Shown one piece after another: positions 56,418 to 64,000 of a DNA stretch of 64,000 nucleotides (positions are counted from its first letter, which is position 1; every line of letters begins with the position of its first letter). The stretch covers positions 656,186-720,185 of the forward strand of contig NZ_JACHJP010000003.1 in assembly GCF_014203715.1 (NCBI RefSeq), in the 5' to 3' direction. This stretch comes from Streptosporangium saharense (GTDB lineage Bacteria; Actinomycetota; Actinomycetes; Streptosporangiales; Streptosporangiaceae). The notes beneath the pieces are model-generated. The model made no database searches. It had not been told where the DNA came from and saw only the letters and a list, made by a program, of their open reading frames with translations. The position numbers and the translations under genes are program-made.

Positions 56418-56418
56418 T

Positions 56419-56835
56419 ATGACAACGGATGAACTCGCGGAGAGCCTCTCCAAGGAGCTGCGCCACCTGGTGCTGCTGCTGCGCCGCGCGGTCGCCGGCC
56501 AGCCGGTCACCAGCCAGCAGTACGCCGTGCTCGGCTCGCTGGAGGACGGCCCGCGCAGGATGACCGAGCTGGCCGAGGAACACGGCGTCCAGCTGCCGAC
56601 CATGACCGTGCAGATCAACCGCCTTGAGGAGCCCGGCCTGGTCGCGCGGGGCGCCGACCCCGCCGACGCCAGGGTCCGCACCGTCGAGCTCACCGACGAG
56701 GGCCGCGCCCGGCTGGTGGCCGTACGGCGCGCCAGGATCGCCTATCTCGGCGACCGGCTCGACGCCCTCACCCCGGCGGAACGCGAGGCCGTCGCCGCCG
56801 CGCTGCCCGCCCTGGCCAAACTGGGCCGCCCCTGA
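56419..56835 (+). CDS. MarR-family transcriptional regulator
   Basis: 138 aa from ATG 56419. The winged helix is clear: PVTSQQYAVLGSLEDGPRRMTELAEEHGVQLPTMTVQINRLEEPGLVARGADPADARVRTVELTDEGRARLVAVRRARIAYLGDRLDALTPAEREAVAAALPALAKL. It probably represses itself and the MFS gene 29 bp downstream; a palindrome overlaps its start. Little or no leader is left between the operator and the ATG, so the transcript may be leaderless. The ligand is unknown, possibly a substrate of the exporter. Confidence 0.94.
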   Translation: MTTDELAESLSKELRHLVLLLRRAVAGQPVTSQQYAVLGSLEDGPRRMTELAEEHGVQLPTMTVQINRLEEPGLVARGADPADARVRTVELTDEGRARLVAVRRARIAYLGDRLDALTPAEREAVAAALPALAKLGRP

Positions 56836-56864
56836 ATCCCCCTTCCTCCCAAGGAGTGCCTGCC

Positions 56865-58088
56865 ATGTCCTCGTCCGCGCAGAAGGGTGACGGAATCCTC
56901 CGCCAGCCGATGTCCGTGTGGGCCACCGCGTTCGCCGCGGTCGTCGCCTTCATGGGCATCGGCCTCGTCGACCCGATCCTGCCCTCCATCGCCAAGGGCC
57001 TGAACGCAGGCCCGAGCCAGGTGTCCCTGCTGTTCACCAGCTACTTCCTGGTCACCGCGGTGGCCATGCTCGTCACCGGCTGGGTCTCCAGCAGGATCGG
57101 CGGCAAGCGCACCCTGCTGCTCGGCCTGGCCCTGGTCGTCGTCTTCGCCGCCCTGTCCGGCACCTCGGGCAGCGTGGCGGAACTCGTCGGCTTTCGCGCC
57201 GGATGGGGCCTGGGCAACTCCCTGTTCGTCGCGACCGCCCTCGCGGTGATCGTCGGCGCGGCCAGCGGAGGCGCCGAGGCCGCCATCGTCCTGTACGAGG
57301 CGGCCCTCGGCCTCGGCATCTCCATGGGGCCGCTGGTCGGCGCCGCCCTCGGCGACTGGAACTGGCGCGCCCCCTTCTTCGGCACCGCGACCCTCATGGC
57401 CGTCGGGTTCGTCCTCGTCGCGACCCTGCTGAGGGCCACGCCGAAGCCCGCGACGCGCACCCGCCTGTCCGACCCGCTGCGCGCCCTGGCCCACGGTGGC
57501 CTGTCCACCACGGCCTTCACCGCGTTCTTCTACAACTTCGCCTTCTTCACCGTCCTGGCCTTCACCCCCTTCGTCCTCGGCATGTCGCCGTACGGCATCG
57601 GCGCGGTCTTCTTCGGCTGGGGCGTCTGCGTGGCCCTGGCCTCGGTCTTCGGCGCCCCCGCCCTGCGGCGCGCGGTCGGCTCGGTCAACGCGCTCCACCT
57701 CGCGCTGGGCGCGCTCGCCCTGCTGCAGGTGGGCATCGCGCTGTCACAGCACGCGGGAAGCCAGGCGGGCGTCGTCGCCTTCGTCGTCCTGTCCGGCATC
57801 CCGATCGGCCTGAACAACACCGTGTTCACCGAGGCGGCCATGGAGGTCTCCGACGCGCCCAGGCCCGTCGCCTCGGCCGGATACAACTTCGTGCGCTGGA
57901 TGGGCGGCGCCCTCGCCCCCTACGTCGTCACCAAACTGGGCGAGGAGGTCGGCCCCGCCGTGCCGTACCTCCTGGGCGCGGCCTGCTGCCTCGCCGGCAT
58001 GACCGTCCTGTACGGCAGGCGCCACCACATGAGGAGCCTGCCGTACAGGACACCTCGGCCTGAGACCGGTTTGGGGCGGTACGCGTAG
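56865..58088 (+). CDS. MFS drug-type exporter
   Basis: 407 aa from ATG 56865 (AAGGAG at 8-nt spacing). About 12 membrane helices. The start [83 protein letters not shown] contains the DHA1-type D-motif (GxGLVxPILPxI) and the A-motif [13 protein letters not shown]. It is paired with the marR gene upstream, so it is most likely an efflux pump induced when MarR binds a toxic ligand. The substrate cannot be told. Confidence 0.92.
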   Translation: MSSSAQKGDGILRQPMSVWATAFAAVVAFMGIGLVDPILPSIAKGLNAGPSQVSLLFTSYFLVTAVAMLVTGWVSSRIGGKRTLLLGLALVVVFAALSGTSGSVAELVGFRAGWGLGNSLFVATALAVIVGAASGGAEAAIVLYEAALGLGISMGPLVGAALGDWNWRAPFFGTATLMAVGFVLVATLLRATPKPATRTRLSDPLRALAHGGLSTTAFTAFFYNFAFFTVLAFTPFVLGMSPYGIGAVFFGWGVCVALASVFGAPALRRAVGSVNALHLALGALALLQVGIALSQHAGSQAGVVAFVVLSGIPIGLNNTVFTEAAMEVSDAPRPVASAGYNFVRWMGGALAPYVVTKLGEEVGPAVPYLLGAACCLAGMTVLYGRRHHMRSLPYRTPRPETGLGRYA

Positions 58089-58134
58089 TGGCCATACGCT
58101 GAGGGGGCGTTCCGAGCCCTTGGAGAGGACCACT

Positions 58135-58725
58135 GTGAGCATCGCCCCGACCATCGGAGTGTTCGCCCTGCAGGGAGACGTGCGCGAGCACACGCGCGCC
58201 CTGGAGGAGGCGGGTGCCAGAGCCGTCGCCGTACGGCGCCCCGGCGAGCTGGAGAAGGTCGACGGCCTGGTCATCCCCGGTGGGGAATCGACCACGATGT
58301 GGAAACTCGCCGAGATCTTCGAGCTCCTCGAACCCCTCAGGCAGCGGATCAAGGGCGGCATGCCCGCGTACGGCTCCTGCGCGGGCATGATCATGCTGGC
58401 CGACCGGATCGAGGGCGGCATCGAGGGCCAGCAGACCGTCGGCGGCATCGACATGGTGGTCCGCCGCAACGCCTTCGGCCGTCAGGTGGACTCCTTCGAG
58501 GCCGACCTCGACTTCGCGGGCCGGGGCGCGATCCGGGCGATCTTCATCCGCGCCCCGTGGGTGGAATCTGTCGGTTCCGATGTCGAAGTGCTGGCTCGGG
58601 CCGAAGCTGGGGATAGGATCGTCGCGGTCCGCCAAGGACCGCTGCTCGCCACGTCCTTCCACCCGGAACTTACCGGGGATGTCGGTGTGCATTCATATTT
58701 TGTTGACATGGTGAGGGAGCTCTAG
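58135..58725 (+). CDS. pdxT: pyridoxal 5'-phosphate synthase, PdxT (glutaminase) subunit
   Basis: 196 aa from GTG 58135 (GGAGAGG upstream). Class I glutamine amidotransferase that feeds ammonia to PdxS. The triad is visible: [16 protein letters not shown] (glutamine site, about residues 43-58), the Cys in [14 protein letters not shown] (about residue 81), and the His-x-Glu in [20 protein letters not shown]. It is 3.6 kb from pdxS, with phoD, marR and an MFS gene in between. It is 3 nt from yebC and opens the yebC-ruvCAB run. Confidence 0.96.
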   Translation: MSIAPTIGVFALQGDVREHTRALEEAGARAVAVRRPGELEKVDGLVIPGGESTTMWKLAEIFELLEPLRQRIKGGMPAYGSCAGMIMLADRIEGGIEGQQTVGGIDMVVRRNAFGRQVDSFEADLDFAGRGAIRAIFIRAPWVESVGSDVEVLARAEAGDRIVAVRQGPLLATSFHPELTGDVGVHSYFVDMVREL

Positions 58726-58728
58726 CCG

Positions 58729-59481
58729 ATGTCCGGCCACTCCAAATGGGCGACGACGAAGCACAAGAAGGCCGCGCTTGACTCCAAGCGGGGCAAGCTG
58801 TTCGCCAAGCTCATCAAGAACATCGAGGTCGCGGCCCGAACCGGCGGCCCCGACCCGGACGGCAACCCGACTCTGTACGACGCCATCACCAAGGCGCGCA
58901 AGAGCTCGGTCCCGATCGACAACATCGAGCGCGCCCGCAAGCGCGGCGGCGGCCTTGAGGCCGGTGGCGCCGACTGGCAGACCATCATGTACGAGGGCTA
59001 CGCCCCCGGCGGGGTCGCGGTGCTGATCGAGTGCCTCACCGACAACCGCAACCGCGCCGCCTCCGAGGTCCGCGTCGCGCTGACCCGCAACGGCGGCTCC
59101 CTGGCCGACCCCGGCTCGGTGTCCTACATGTTCAACCGCAAGGGCGTCGTGCTGGTGCCCAAGGGCTCCCTGAGCGAGGACGACGTGCTGACCGCGGTCC
59201 TCGACGCCGGTGCCGAGGAGGTCAACGACCTCGGCGACCAGTTCGAGGTCGTCTCCGAGGCCACCGACCTCGTCCCGGTCCGCAAGGCCCTGCAGGAAGC
59301 CGACATCGACTACGACTCCGCCGAGTCCAGCTTCGTGCCGACGATGAACGTCCCGCTCGACGAGGACGGCGCCCGCAAGGTCTTCAGGCTGATCGACGCC
59401 CTTGAGGACAGCGACGACGTCCAGAACGTGTGGGCGAACTTCGACGTCTCGGACGAGGTCCTGGAGAAGCTCGACGTCTGA
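58729..59481 (+). CDS. YebC/PmpR-family regulator/translation factor
   Basis: 250 aa from ATG 58729. The N-terminus is the family hallmark ([73 protein letters not shown]). Other conserved parts are [28 protein letters not shown] and [21 protein letters not shown]. Family members were described as DNA-binding regulators and, more recently, as factors that help ribosomes through proline stretches. It keeps its usual place between pdxT and ruvC. Confidence 0.96.
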   Translation: MSGHSKWATTKHKKAALDSKRGKLFAKLIKNIEVAARTGGPDPDGNPTLYDAITKARKSSVPIDNIERARKRGGGLEAGGADWQTIMYEGYAPGGVAVLIECLTDNRNRAASEVRVALTRNGGSLADPGSVSYMFNRKGVVLVPKGSLSEDDVLTAVLDAGAEEVNDLGDQFEVVSEATDLVPVRKALQEADIDYDSAESSFVPTMNVPLDEDGARKVFRLIDALEDSDDVQNVWANFDVSDEVLEKLDV

Positions 59482-59541
59482 GCGCCGGTTCCGGGCGGGA
59501 CGGCCCGATTCGCCCCGCCCGGTTCGTGCCGCCTAGGTTGG

Positions 59542-60705
59542 GTGGCTGTGGAGCTACGTGATCTGACCGCGGACGACCTCGACGCGGTGACGGACAATCG
59601 CAGGCGGGCCTTCGGGCCGGTTTCGGAGGCGTTCCAGCGGCGCTGGGTCGAGATGGTGACCCCCGCGCTCGACGCCGGGAGATACCTCGGCCTCTTCGAC
59701 GGCCCCCGCCTGGTCGCGACGAGCAGGATCAACGACTTCACCCAGTACTGGCACGGCAGGCCGATCTCCCTGGGCGGCGTCGCCTCGGTGACCGTCGCCC
59801 CCGAGGACAGGGGCAGGGGCGTCGGCAGGACCCTCATGCTGGCCACCCTCGACCGCTGCGCCCGTCTGGGGCACCCGGTCTCGGCCCTCTATCCGGCCAC
59901 CACCCACATCTACCGCTCACTGGGCTGGGAGCACGCCGGGGCCATGCACCGGGCCGTGCTCGCGGCGGAGGCGCTGCGAACCATCAGACGGACCGAGGAC
60001 GTCCAGGTCAGAAGGGTCGGACCCGACGACGCCGAGCAGGTGGTCTCCGTCCTGCGCGCCGTACACCTCGCCACCCGCGCGTGCGGGCCCGTCTGCTGGG
60101 ACGCCGCGGTGTGGCGGGCGCGGCTGGGGAACGAGGACGACTTCGCCTATCTCGCGCACGACGGCCTCCTCGTCTACCGCTGGCAGGGCGAGGACCTGGA
60201 GGTTCCCGTCCTCGTGGCGGCCTCGGAGGCGACCGCGAGGACACTGTGGTCCCTGCTCGGCTCCTCCGCCTCGATCGCCAGGTCGGTCCACGCGGTCGTG
60301 ACCCCCGACGACCCCGTCTTCTGGCTGGTCGGTGACCGTTCCGAGGACCGGGTCGGCCAGACCCGCTGGATGTTCCGCGTCGTCGACCTGGCCGCCGCGA
60401 TTCGCGCGCGGGGCTTTCCGCCCGGCGTCACCCTCGACGTCGTGGTCCAGGTCGACGACCCCCAGCGGCCGGGGAACTCGGGACCCTGGCACCTGTCCGT
60501 CTCGGGAGGGGCGGCGACGGCCGAGCCCGCGGGAACGCTCCCCCCGGCCATGCCCGTCCTGACGGCCGGGGCGTTCTCCGCCCTGTTCTGCGGGGTCCCG
60601 GCCACGACCCTGCGCAGGACCGGTGGGCTGACCGGCCCCGAGGACGGCGACGCCGCCCTGGACGCGGCCTTCCAGGCCAGGCCGTACATGCTGGACCACT
60701 TCTGA
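59542..60705 (+). CDS. Eis-like GNAT acetyltransferase
   Basis: 387 aa from GTG 59542 (GTG 59548 possible). The first GNAT domain has the acetyl-CoA loop VTVAPEDRGRGVGRTLMLATLDRC (Q/RxxGxG/A, about residues 89-112) preceded by LGGVASVTV, then YPATTHIYRSLGWEHAG. A second GNAT-like region and a C-terminal SCP2-like domain (GAATAEPAGTLPPAMPVLTAGAFSALFCGVPATTLRRTGGL) follow, and the protein ends in HF (Eis proteins use the C-terminal carboxylate). Eis enzymes acetylate aminoglycosides or Lys side chains. It sits between yebC and ruvC, an unusual place. Confidence 0.87.
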   Translation: MAVELRDLTADDLDAVTDNRRRAFGPVSEAFQRRWVEMVTPALDAGRYLGLFDGPRLVATSRINDFTQYWHGRPISLGGVASVTVAPEDRGRGVGRTLMLATLDRCARLGHPVSALYPATTHIYRSLGWEHAGAMHRAVLAAEALRTIRRTEDVQVRRVGPDDAEQVVSVLRAVHLATRACGPVCWDAAVWRARLGNEDDFAYLAHDGLLVYRWQGEDLEVPVLVAASEATARTLWSLLGSSASIARSVHAVVTPDDPVFWLVGDRSEDRVGQTRWMFRVVDLAAAIRARGFPPGVTLDVVVQVDDPQRPGNSGPWHLSVSGGAATAEPAGTLPPAMPVLTAGAFSALFCGVPATTLRRTGGLTGPEDGDAALDAAFQARPYMLDHF

Positions 60706-60772
60706 TAGCCGTGCGTCGGGTGCGCGCAGGCGGTAGAGTCTGGCACCGAACAGATGTTCGGCGAGTGGAGGC

Positions 60773-61378
60773 GTGCCGGTGCGGTTGCCCGAGCTGCGGG
60801 TGATGGGGGTCGATCCGGGGCTGACCCGGTGCGGGCTGGGTGCGGTCGAGGGGCGGCCGGGAGCGCCGCTGAGCCTGGTCAAGGTGGGGGTCGTGCGCAC
60901 CCCTGCCGACGAGGAGATCGGCCCGAGGCTCGTGGCGATCGAGGAGGGCATCGAGAGCTGGCTCGACGAGGTCAGGCCGGACGCGGTCGCCGTCGAGCGG
61001 GTCTTCGCCCAGCACAACCTCAGGACCGTGATGGGCACCGCCCAGGCCTCCGCGGTGGCGATCCTGTGCGCCTCGCGCCGGGGTCTGCCGGTGGCGCTGC
61101 ACACGCCCTCCGAGGTCAAGGCCGCGATCACCGGCAGCGGCACCGCCGACAAACGGCAGGTGGGCACCATGGTGACCAGGCTCCTGCGCCTCGACGAGAT
61201 GCCCAAGCCCGCCGACGCCGCCGACGCCCTCGCGCTCGCGATCTGCCACGTGTGGCGGGGCGGGGTGCACAACAGGCTGGCCGAGGCGCTGGCCAGGGCG
61301 AACGACGCGACCACCACCCCGGCCGCCTACTTCCGCGGCAGGGGCAGGGCCGGATATTCGAAGGGAAACACGAAGTGA
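60773..61378 (+). CDS. ruvC: Holliday junction endonuclease RuvC
   Basis: 201 aa from GTG 60773 (GTG 60779 possible). The catalytic acidic residues can be seen in [14 protein letters not shown] (Asp), [27 protein letters not shown] (Glu), and [15 protein letters not shown] (Asp pair). It cuts four-way junctions that RuvAB has branched. The stop overlaps the ruvA start (GTGA). The C-terminal tail after about residue 180 is short and basic. Confidence 0.97.
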   Translation: MPVRLPELRVMGVDPGLTRCGLGAVEGRPGAPLSLVKVGVVRTPADEEIGPRLVAIEEGIESWLDEVRPDAVAVERVFAQHNLRTVMGTAQASAVAILCASRRGLPVALHTPSEVKAAITGSGTADKRQVGTMVTRLLRLDEMPKPADAADALALAICHVWRGGVHNRLAEALARANDATTTPAAYFRGRGRAGYSKGNTK

Positions 61379-61995
61379 TCGCCTCGGTGCGGGGACGGGT
61401 GGCCGTGATCGCGCCCGAGGGGGCCGTGGTCGAGGTCGGCGGGATCGGCGTGCTCGTCCACTGCACGCCCGGCACGCTGGCGGCGCTGCGGGTGGGGGAG
61501 GAGGCCAGGCTGGCCACCTCGCTCGTGGTCAGGGAAGACTCCCTGACGCTGTTCGGCTTCGGCACCGACGACGAGCGCTCGGTCTTCGAGATGCTGCAGA
61601 CGGCCAACGGCGTCGGCCCCAAGGTCGCCCTCGCCATGCTCGCCGTGCACACGCCGAACGCCCTGCGGATCGCGGTCGCGAGCGCCGACGTCAAGGCGCT
61701 GACCAGGGTTCCCGGGGTCGGCCCCAAGGGCGCCCAGCGCATCATCGTCGATCTCAAGGACAGGCTCGGCACACCCGAGGAGGCGGTCAACGCCGCGCTC
61801 GACGGCGCCGTGGCCGTCCCGCCCTGGCGCGACCAGGTCCACTCGGGCCTGGTCGGGCTCGGATACTCGGCCAGGGACGCAGACGAGGCGGTCTCCGCGG
61901 TGGCCGTCCAGGCCGACGCCGAGGTCGCGCAGGGCCGGGCTCCCCAGGTGGCGGTGCTGCTCAAGGCGGCGCTGCGCATGCTGAGCGTCCGGTGA
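61375..61995 (+). CDS. ruvA: Holliday junction protein RuvA
   Basis: 206 aa from GTG 61375, overlapping ruvC by 4 bp. Domains in order: OB fold ([74 protein letters not shown]), two helix-hairpin-helix motifs ([32 protein letters not shown]), and the C-terminal RuvB-binding domain ([21 protein letters not shown]). It binds the junction as a tetramer and loads RuvB. Confidence 0.97.
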   Translation: MIASVRGRVAVIAPEGAVVEVGGIGVLVHCTPGTLAALRVGEEARLATSLVVREDSLTLFGFGTDDERSVFEMLQTANGVGPKVALAMLAVHTPNALRIAVASADVKALTRVPGVGPKGAQRIIVDLKDRLGTPEEAVNAALDGAVAVPPWRDQVHSGLVGLGYSARDADEAVSAVAVQADAEVAQGRAPQVAVLLKAALRMLSVR

Positions 61996-62023
61996 GACAG
62001 GACATGGGGAAGGCGGAGACGGC

Positions 62024-63103
62024 GTGAGCGCGGAACGGGATCTGGTCTCGTCCGAGGCCGAGGGCGACGAGCGCCTGATCGAGGCCGCGCTGCGCCCCAA
62101 GCGCCTTGAGGAGTTCATCGGCCAGGCGCGGGTGCGCGAGCAGCTCTCCCTGGTGCTGCACAGCGCGCTGCGGCGCAACCGTCCCCCCGACCACGTGCTG
62201 ATGAGCGGCGCGCCAGGGCTGGGCAAGACGACCCTTTCCATGATCATCGCGGCCGAGCTGTCCGTGCCGCTCAGGATCACCTCTGGACCGGCCCTGGAAC
62301 GGGCGGGCGACCTCGCGGCGATCCTGTCCACCCTCTCCGAGGGAGAGGTCCTCTTCATCGACGAGATCCACCGGATGGCCAGGCCCGCGGAGGAGATGCT
62401 CTACCTCGCGATGGAGGACTTCCGGGTGGACATCGTGGTCGGCAAGGGGCCGGGCGCGACCGCGATCCCGCTTGAGGTGGCGCCCTTCACCCTGGTCGGG
62501 GCCACCACCAGGGCGGGTCTGCTGCCCGCGCCGCTGCGTGACAGGTTCGGCTTCGTCGCGCACATGGACTTCTACGAGGCCGCCGAGCTTGAGCAGGTGC
62601 TGCACCGCTCGGCGCGGCTGCTCGGCCTGCGGCTTCCCGAGGAGGCCGCGCGGGAGATCGCCGGACGCTCCCGGGGCACGCCCCGCATCGCCAACCGGCT
62701 GCTGCGCCGGGTGCGCGACTTCGCCGAGGTCAGGGCGGACGGGGCGATCAGCAGGGACGTCGCCGCGGCGGCGCTGAACCTCTACGAGGTGGACGCCGAG
62801 GGGCTCGACCGTCTCGACCGCGCGGTCCTGGGTGCCCTGCTGGGCAAGTTCGGCGGCGGTCCCGTCGGCCTGTCCACCCTGGCGGTCGCGGTGGGGGAGG
62901 AGCCGGAGACCGTCGAGGTGGTCGCCGAGCCTTTTCTGGTACGGCAGGGCCTGCTCGCCCGCACCCCGCGCGGGCGCGTCGCGACCGCGGCGGCGTGGGT
63001 CCACCTGGGCCTGACACCGCCTCCCGGGGCCTTCGGCGCGGCGGTCGTGGCCGATCAGCGCCCTGACCTGCCCGATCTTGGGGATGACCCGGCGGCTTCC
63101 TGA
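62024..63103 (+). CDS. ruvB: Holliday junction branch-migration ATPase RuvB
   Basis: 359 aa from GTG 62024. AAA+ domain with Walker [11 protein letters not shown] (about residues 63-72), Walker [11 protein letters not shown] (about residues 109-118), sensor 1 [21 protein letters not shown], and the winged-helix C-terminus [43 protein letters not shown]. The N-terminal [14 protein letters not shown] is the usual start. Last gene of the ruvCAB unit. Confidence 0.97.
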   Translation: MSAERDLVSSEAEGDERLIEAALRPKRLEEFIGQARVREQLSLVLHSALRRNRPPDHVLMSGAPGLGKTTLSMIIAAELSVPLRITSGPALERAGDLAAILSTLSEGEVLFIDEIHRMARPAEEMLYLAMEDFRVDIVVGKGPGATAIPLEVAPFTLVGATTRAGLLPAPLRDRFGFVAHMDFYEAAELEQVLHRSARLLGLRLPEEAAREIAGRSRGTPRIANRLLRRVRDFAEVRADGAISRDVAAAALNLYEVDAEGLDRLDRAVLGALLGKFGGGPVGLSTLAVAVGEEPETVEVVAEPFLVRQGLLARTPRGRVATAAAWVHLGLTPPPGAFGAAVVADQRPDLPDLGDDPAAS

Positions 63104-63330
63104 CGTTGAGTTACGGTGAGAAAACGCACGGGGTTGATCACAAAAAGGTGACAACCGTATCAAAATGGGAACTTCCCCGCGCGCCAGAACGTGACCTCGT
63201 TGCCGCGCTCCTAACAGCTCGCCTAAACTCCGTGGCTTGGCTGGCTGTGTAGGCTGACGTGCTGAGCGCGGCGTGGCCTCATATGACGTCCGGCCCCTGG
63301 CCGGTCATCCTTAACCGAAGGAGCGGCCCA
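63104..63330. promoter_or_regulatory. ruvB-yajC intergenic region with hairpin and promoter-like boxes
   Basis: A bulged hairpin is present: GGTTG-A-TCAC (63132-63141) pairs with GTGA-CAACC (63148-63156). It lies in an AT-rich stretch just after ruvB and may end its transcript or mark a promoter for yajC-secD. AAGGAG precedes the yajC ATG at 63331. Confidence 0.4.
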
Positions 63331-63699
63331 ATGGGCGGCAATTACTCCAGCCTTATCATGATCGCGCTGATGGTCGTGGTGTTCTACTTCCTGCTGATCA
63401 GGCCGCAGCGCAAGCGTCAGCAGGAGCAGTCCCAGATGCAGAACTCCCTCACTCCGGGGACCCGCATCATGACCACAACCGGGCTTTTCGCGACGGTGAT
63501 CGCGATCGACGCCGACGACGTGATCCTGGAGATCGCCCCCGGCGTCGAGACCCGCTGGGTCAAGGCCGCGATCGGACGCGTGGTGGTCCCGGTCGACGAC
63601 GCGCAGGACGACGATGTCAAGAATGTCGACACCGTGGATGACAATGTGGAGACCGCGCAGCCGCACGGTGACGACCATGACTCGCCGACCAAGAAGTGA
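63331..63699 (+). CDS. yajC: preprotein translocase subunit YajC
   Basis: 122 aa from ATG 63331 (AAGGAG at proper distance). One membrane helix (LIMIALMVVVFYFLLIRPQRKRQQEQ) with the family motif FYFLLIRPQRKR, then the conserved LTPGTRIMTTTGLFATVIAIDADDVILEIAPGVETRWVKAAIGRVV. The acidic Asp-rich tail is typical of actinobacterial members. It belongs to the SecDF-YajC complex and precedes secD. Confidence 0.95.
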   Translation: MGGNYSSLIMIALMVVVFYFLLIRPQRKRQQEQSQMQNSLTPGTRIMTTTGLFATVIAIDADDVILEIAPGVETRWVKAAIGRVVVPVDDAQDDDVKNVDTVDDNVETAQPHGDDHDSPTKK

Positions 63700-63746
63700 T
63701 GAGTAGGCTCGCCAACAATCCCTATAGCCGAAAGAACTGACGACCA

Positions 63747-64000
63747 GTGGCCCGACCGACCAGCGGCCAGAGCAGACCGGGGCGCGTGCTCCTCCTGCTT
63801 CTGGCGATTATTCTCGCCATGGCTGGGGTGATGTTCCTGAACAGGGCATACACCCCCGAATATGGCCTCGACCTCGCCGGCGGCACGACAGTGACGCTGC
63901 GGCCCGTCACCCCGAACGGCACGGCCCCCACCGAGGAGAGCCTGGATCTCGCCGTCGGCATCATCCGGAACAGGGTGAACGGCAGTGGCATCTCCGACGC
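63747..64000 (+). CDS. secD: protein translocase subunit SecD (3' end outside window)
   Basis: The first 84 codons from GTG 63747 are present. The N-terminal membrane helix (GRVLLLLLAIILAMAGVMFL) is followed by YTPEYGLDLAGGTTVTLRPV, the SecD GLDLxGG block, and IIRNRVNGSGISD, the start of the P1 periplasmic domain. SecD with SecF uses proton flow to help protein export. The rest lies beyond the window. Confidence 0.93.
   Translation, partial: MARPTSGQSRPGRVLLLLLAIILAMAGVMFLNRAYTPEYGLDLAGGTTVTLRPVTPNGTAPTEESLDLAVGIIRNRVNGSGISD

Noticed and set aside
1..64000. CRISPR array, insertion sequences or prophage
   Set aside because: I saw no array of regular direct repeats with unique spacers, no transposase and no phage structural gene in the window.

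Overview
This window comes from the chromosome of a high-GC (roughly 70 %) sporulating actinobacterium. The most likely group is the Streptosporangiaceae (Streptosporangium or Nonomuraea type). The reasons are the GC-rich codon use, the many GTG starts, an SsgB-like sporulation protein, phosphatidylinositol mannoside genes (pgsA, patA, pimA), a DUF3516 helicase, and the order thrS-HIT-pgsA-patA-pimA-pdxS-pdxT-yebC-ruvCAB-yajC-secD. The genus is an inference; no rRNA operon is present to settle it. Both ends cut a gene: a DUF1023-type hydrolase at the left and secD at the right.

Layout. From 1 to 11 kb: hydrolase and lipoprotein, VOC protein, the RNA 2'-phosphotransferase KptA, a Gly-Cys-Val tRNA cluster, an ACT-domain protein, dusB, a short UvrA-like ABC protein, a WYL regulator, a DUF2087 regulator and an MmcQ/YjbR protein. 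From 11 to 18 kb: a DUF3516 helicase, an acyltransferase-like membrane protein, a NarL-type two-component pair and an APH-fold phosphotransferase. From 18.4 to 23.2 kb: a minus-strand cassette made of a 24-aa peptide, a TPR protein, an MFS exporter, a 42-aa peptide ending in Asn, and a ThiF/MccB-like adenylyltransferase. From 24 to 33.4 kb: a lysyltransferase-like protein, an esterase, a second identical Gly-Cys-Val tRNA cluster, an ArsR regulator, hutH, a dehydrogenase-RidA fusion with a divergent LysR regulator, a class IV aminotransferase and ssgB. From 33.8 to 35.3 kb: tRNA-Val(CAC), a conserved actinobacterial protein, and two tandem RNA elements whose tRNA halves lie in permuted order. 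From 35 to 64 kb: mostly housekeeping genes (dapD, thrS, EF-G2, phospholipid and PIM synthesis, PLP synthase, phoD, ruvCAB, yajC, secD).

Two items stand out. First, at 34.88-35.18 kb a tRNA 3' half (T-arm plus acceptor 3' strand) is followed at once by the matching tRNA 5' half (acceptor 5' strand plus D-arm), and this happens twice in tandem. In each case the flanks can pair into an extended stem. These are either circularly permuted tRNA genes or Y-RNA (YrlA-like) tRNA-mimic RNAs. Second, the 18.4-23.2 kb cassette repeats the logic of the microcin C operon: a short peptide with C-terminal Asn, a terminator-like hairpin, an E1-like adenylating enzyme with two CxxC pairs, and an MFS exporter. 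It adds a second 24-aa peptide gene with a good promoter and a TPR protein with a degenerate ATPase-like region.

All assignments come from reading motifs and gene order by eye. No database search was run.
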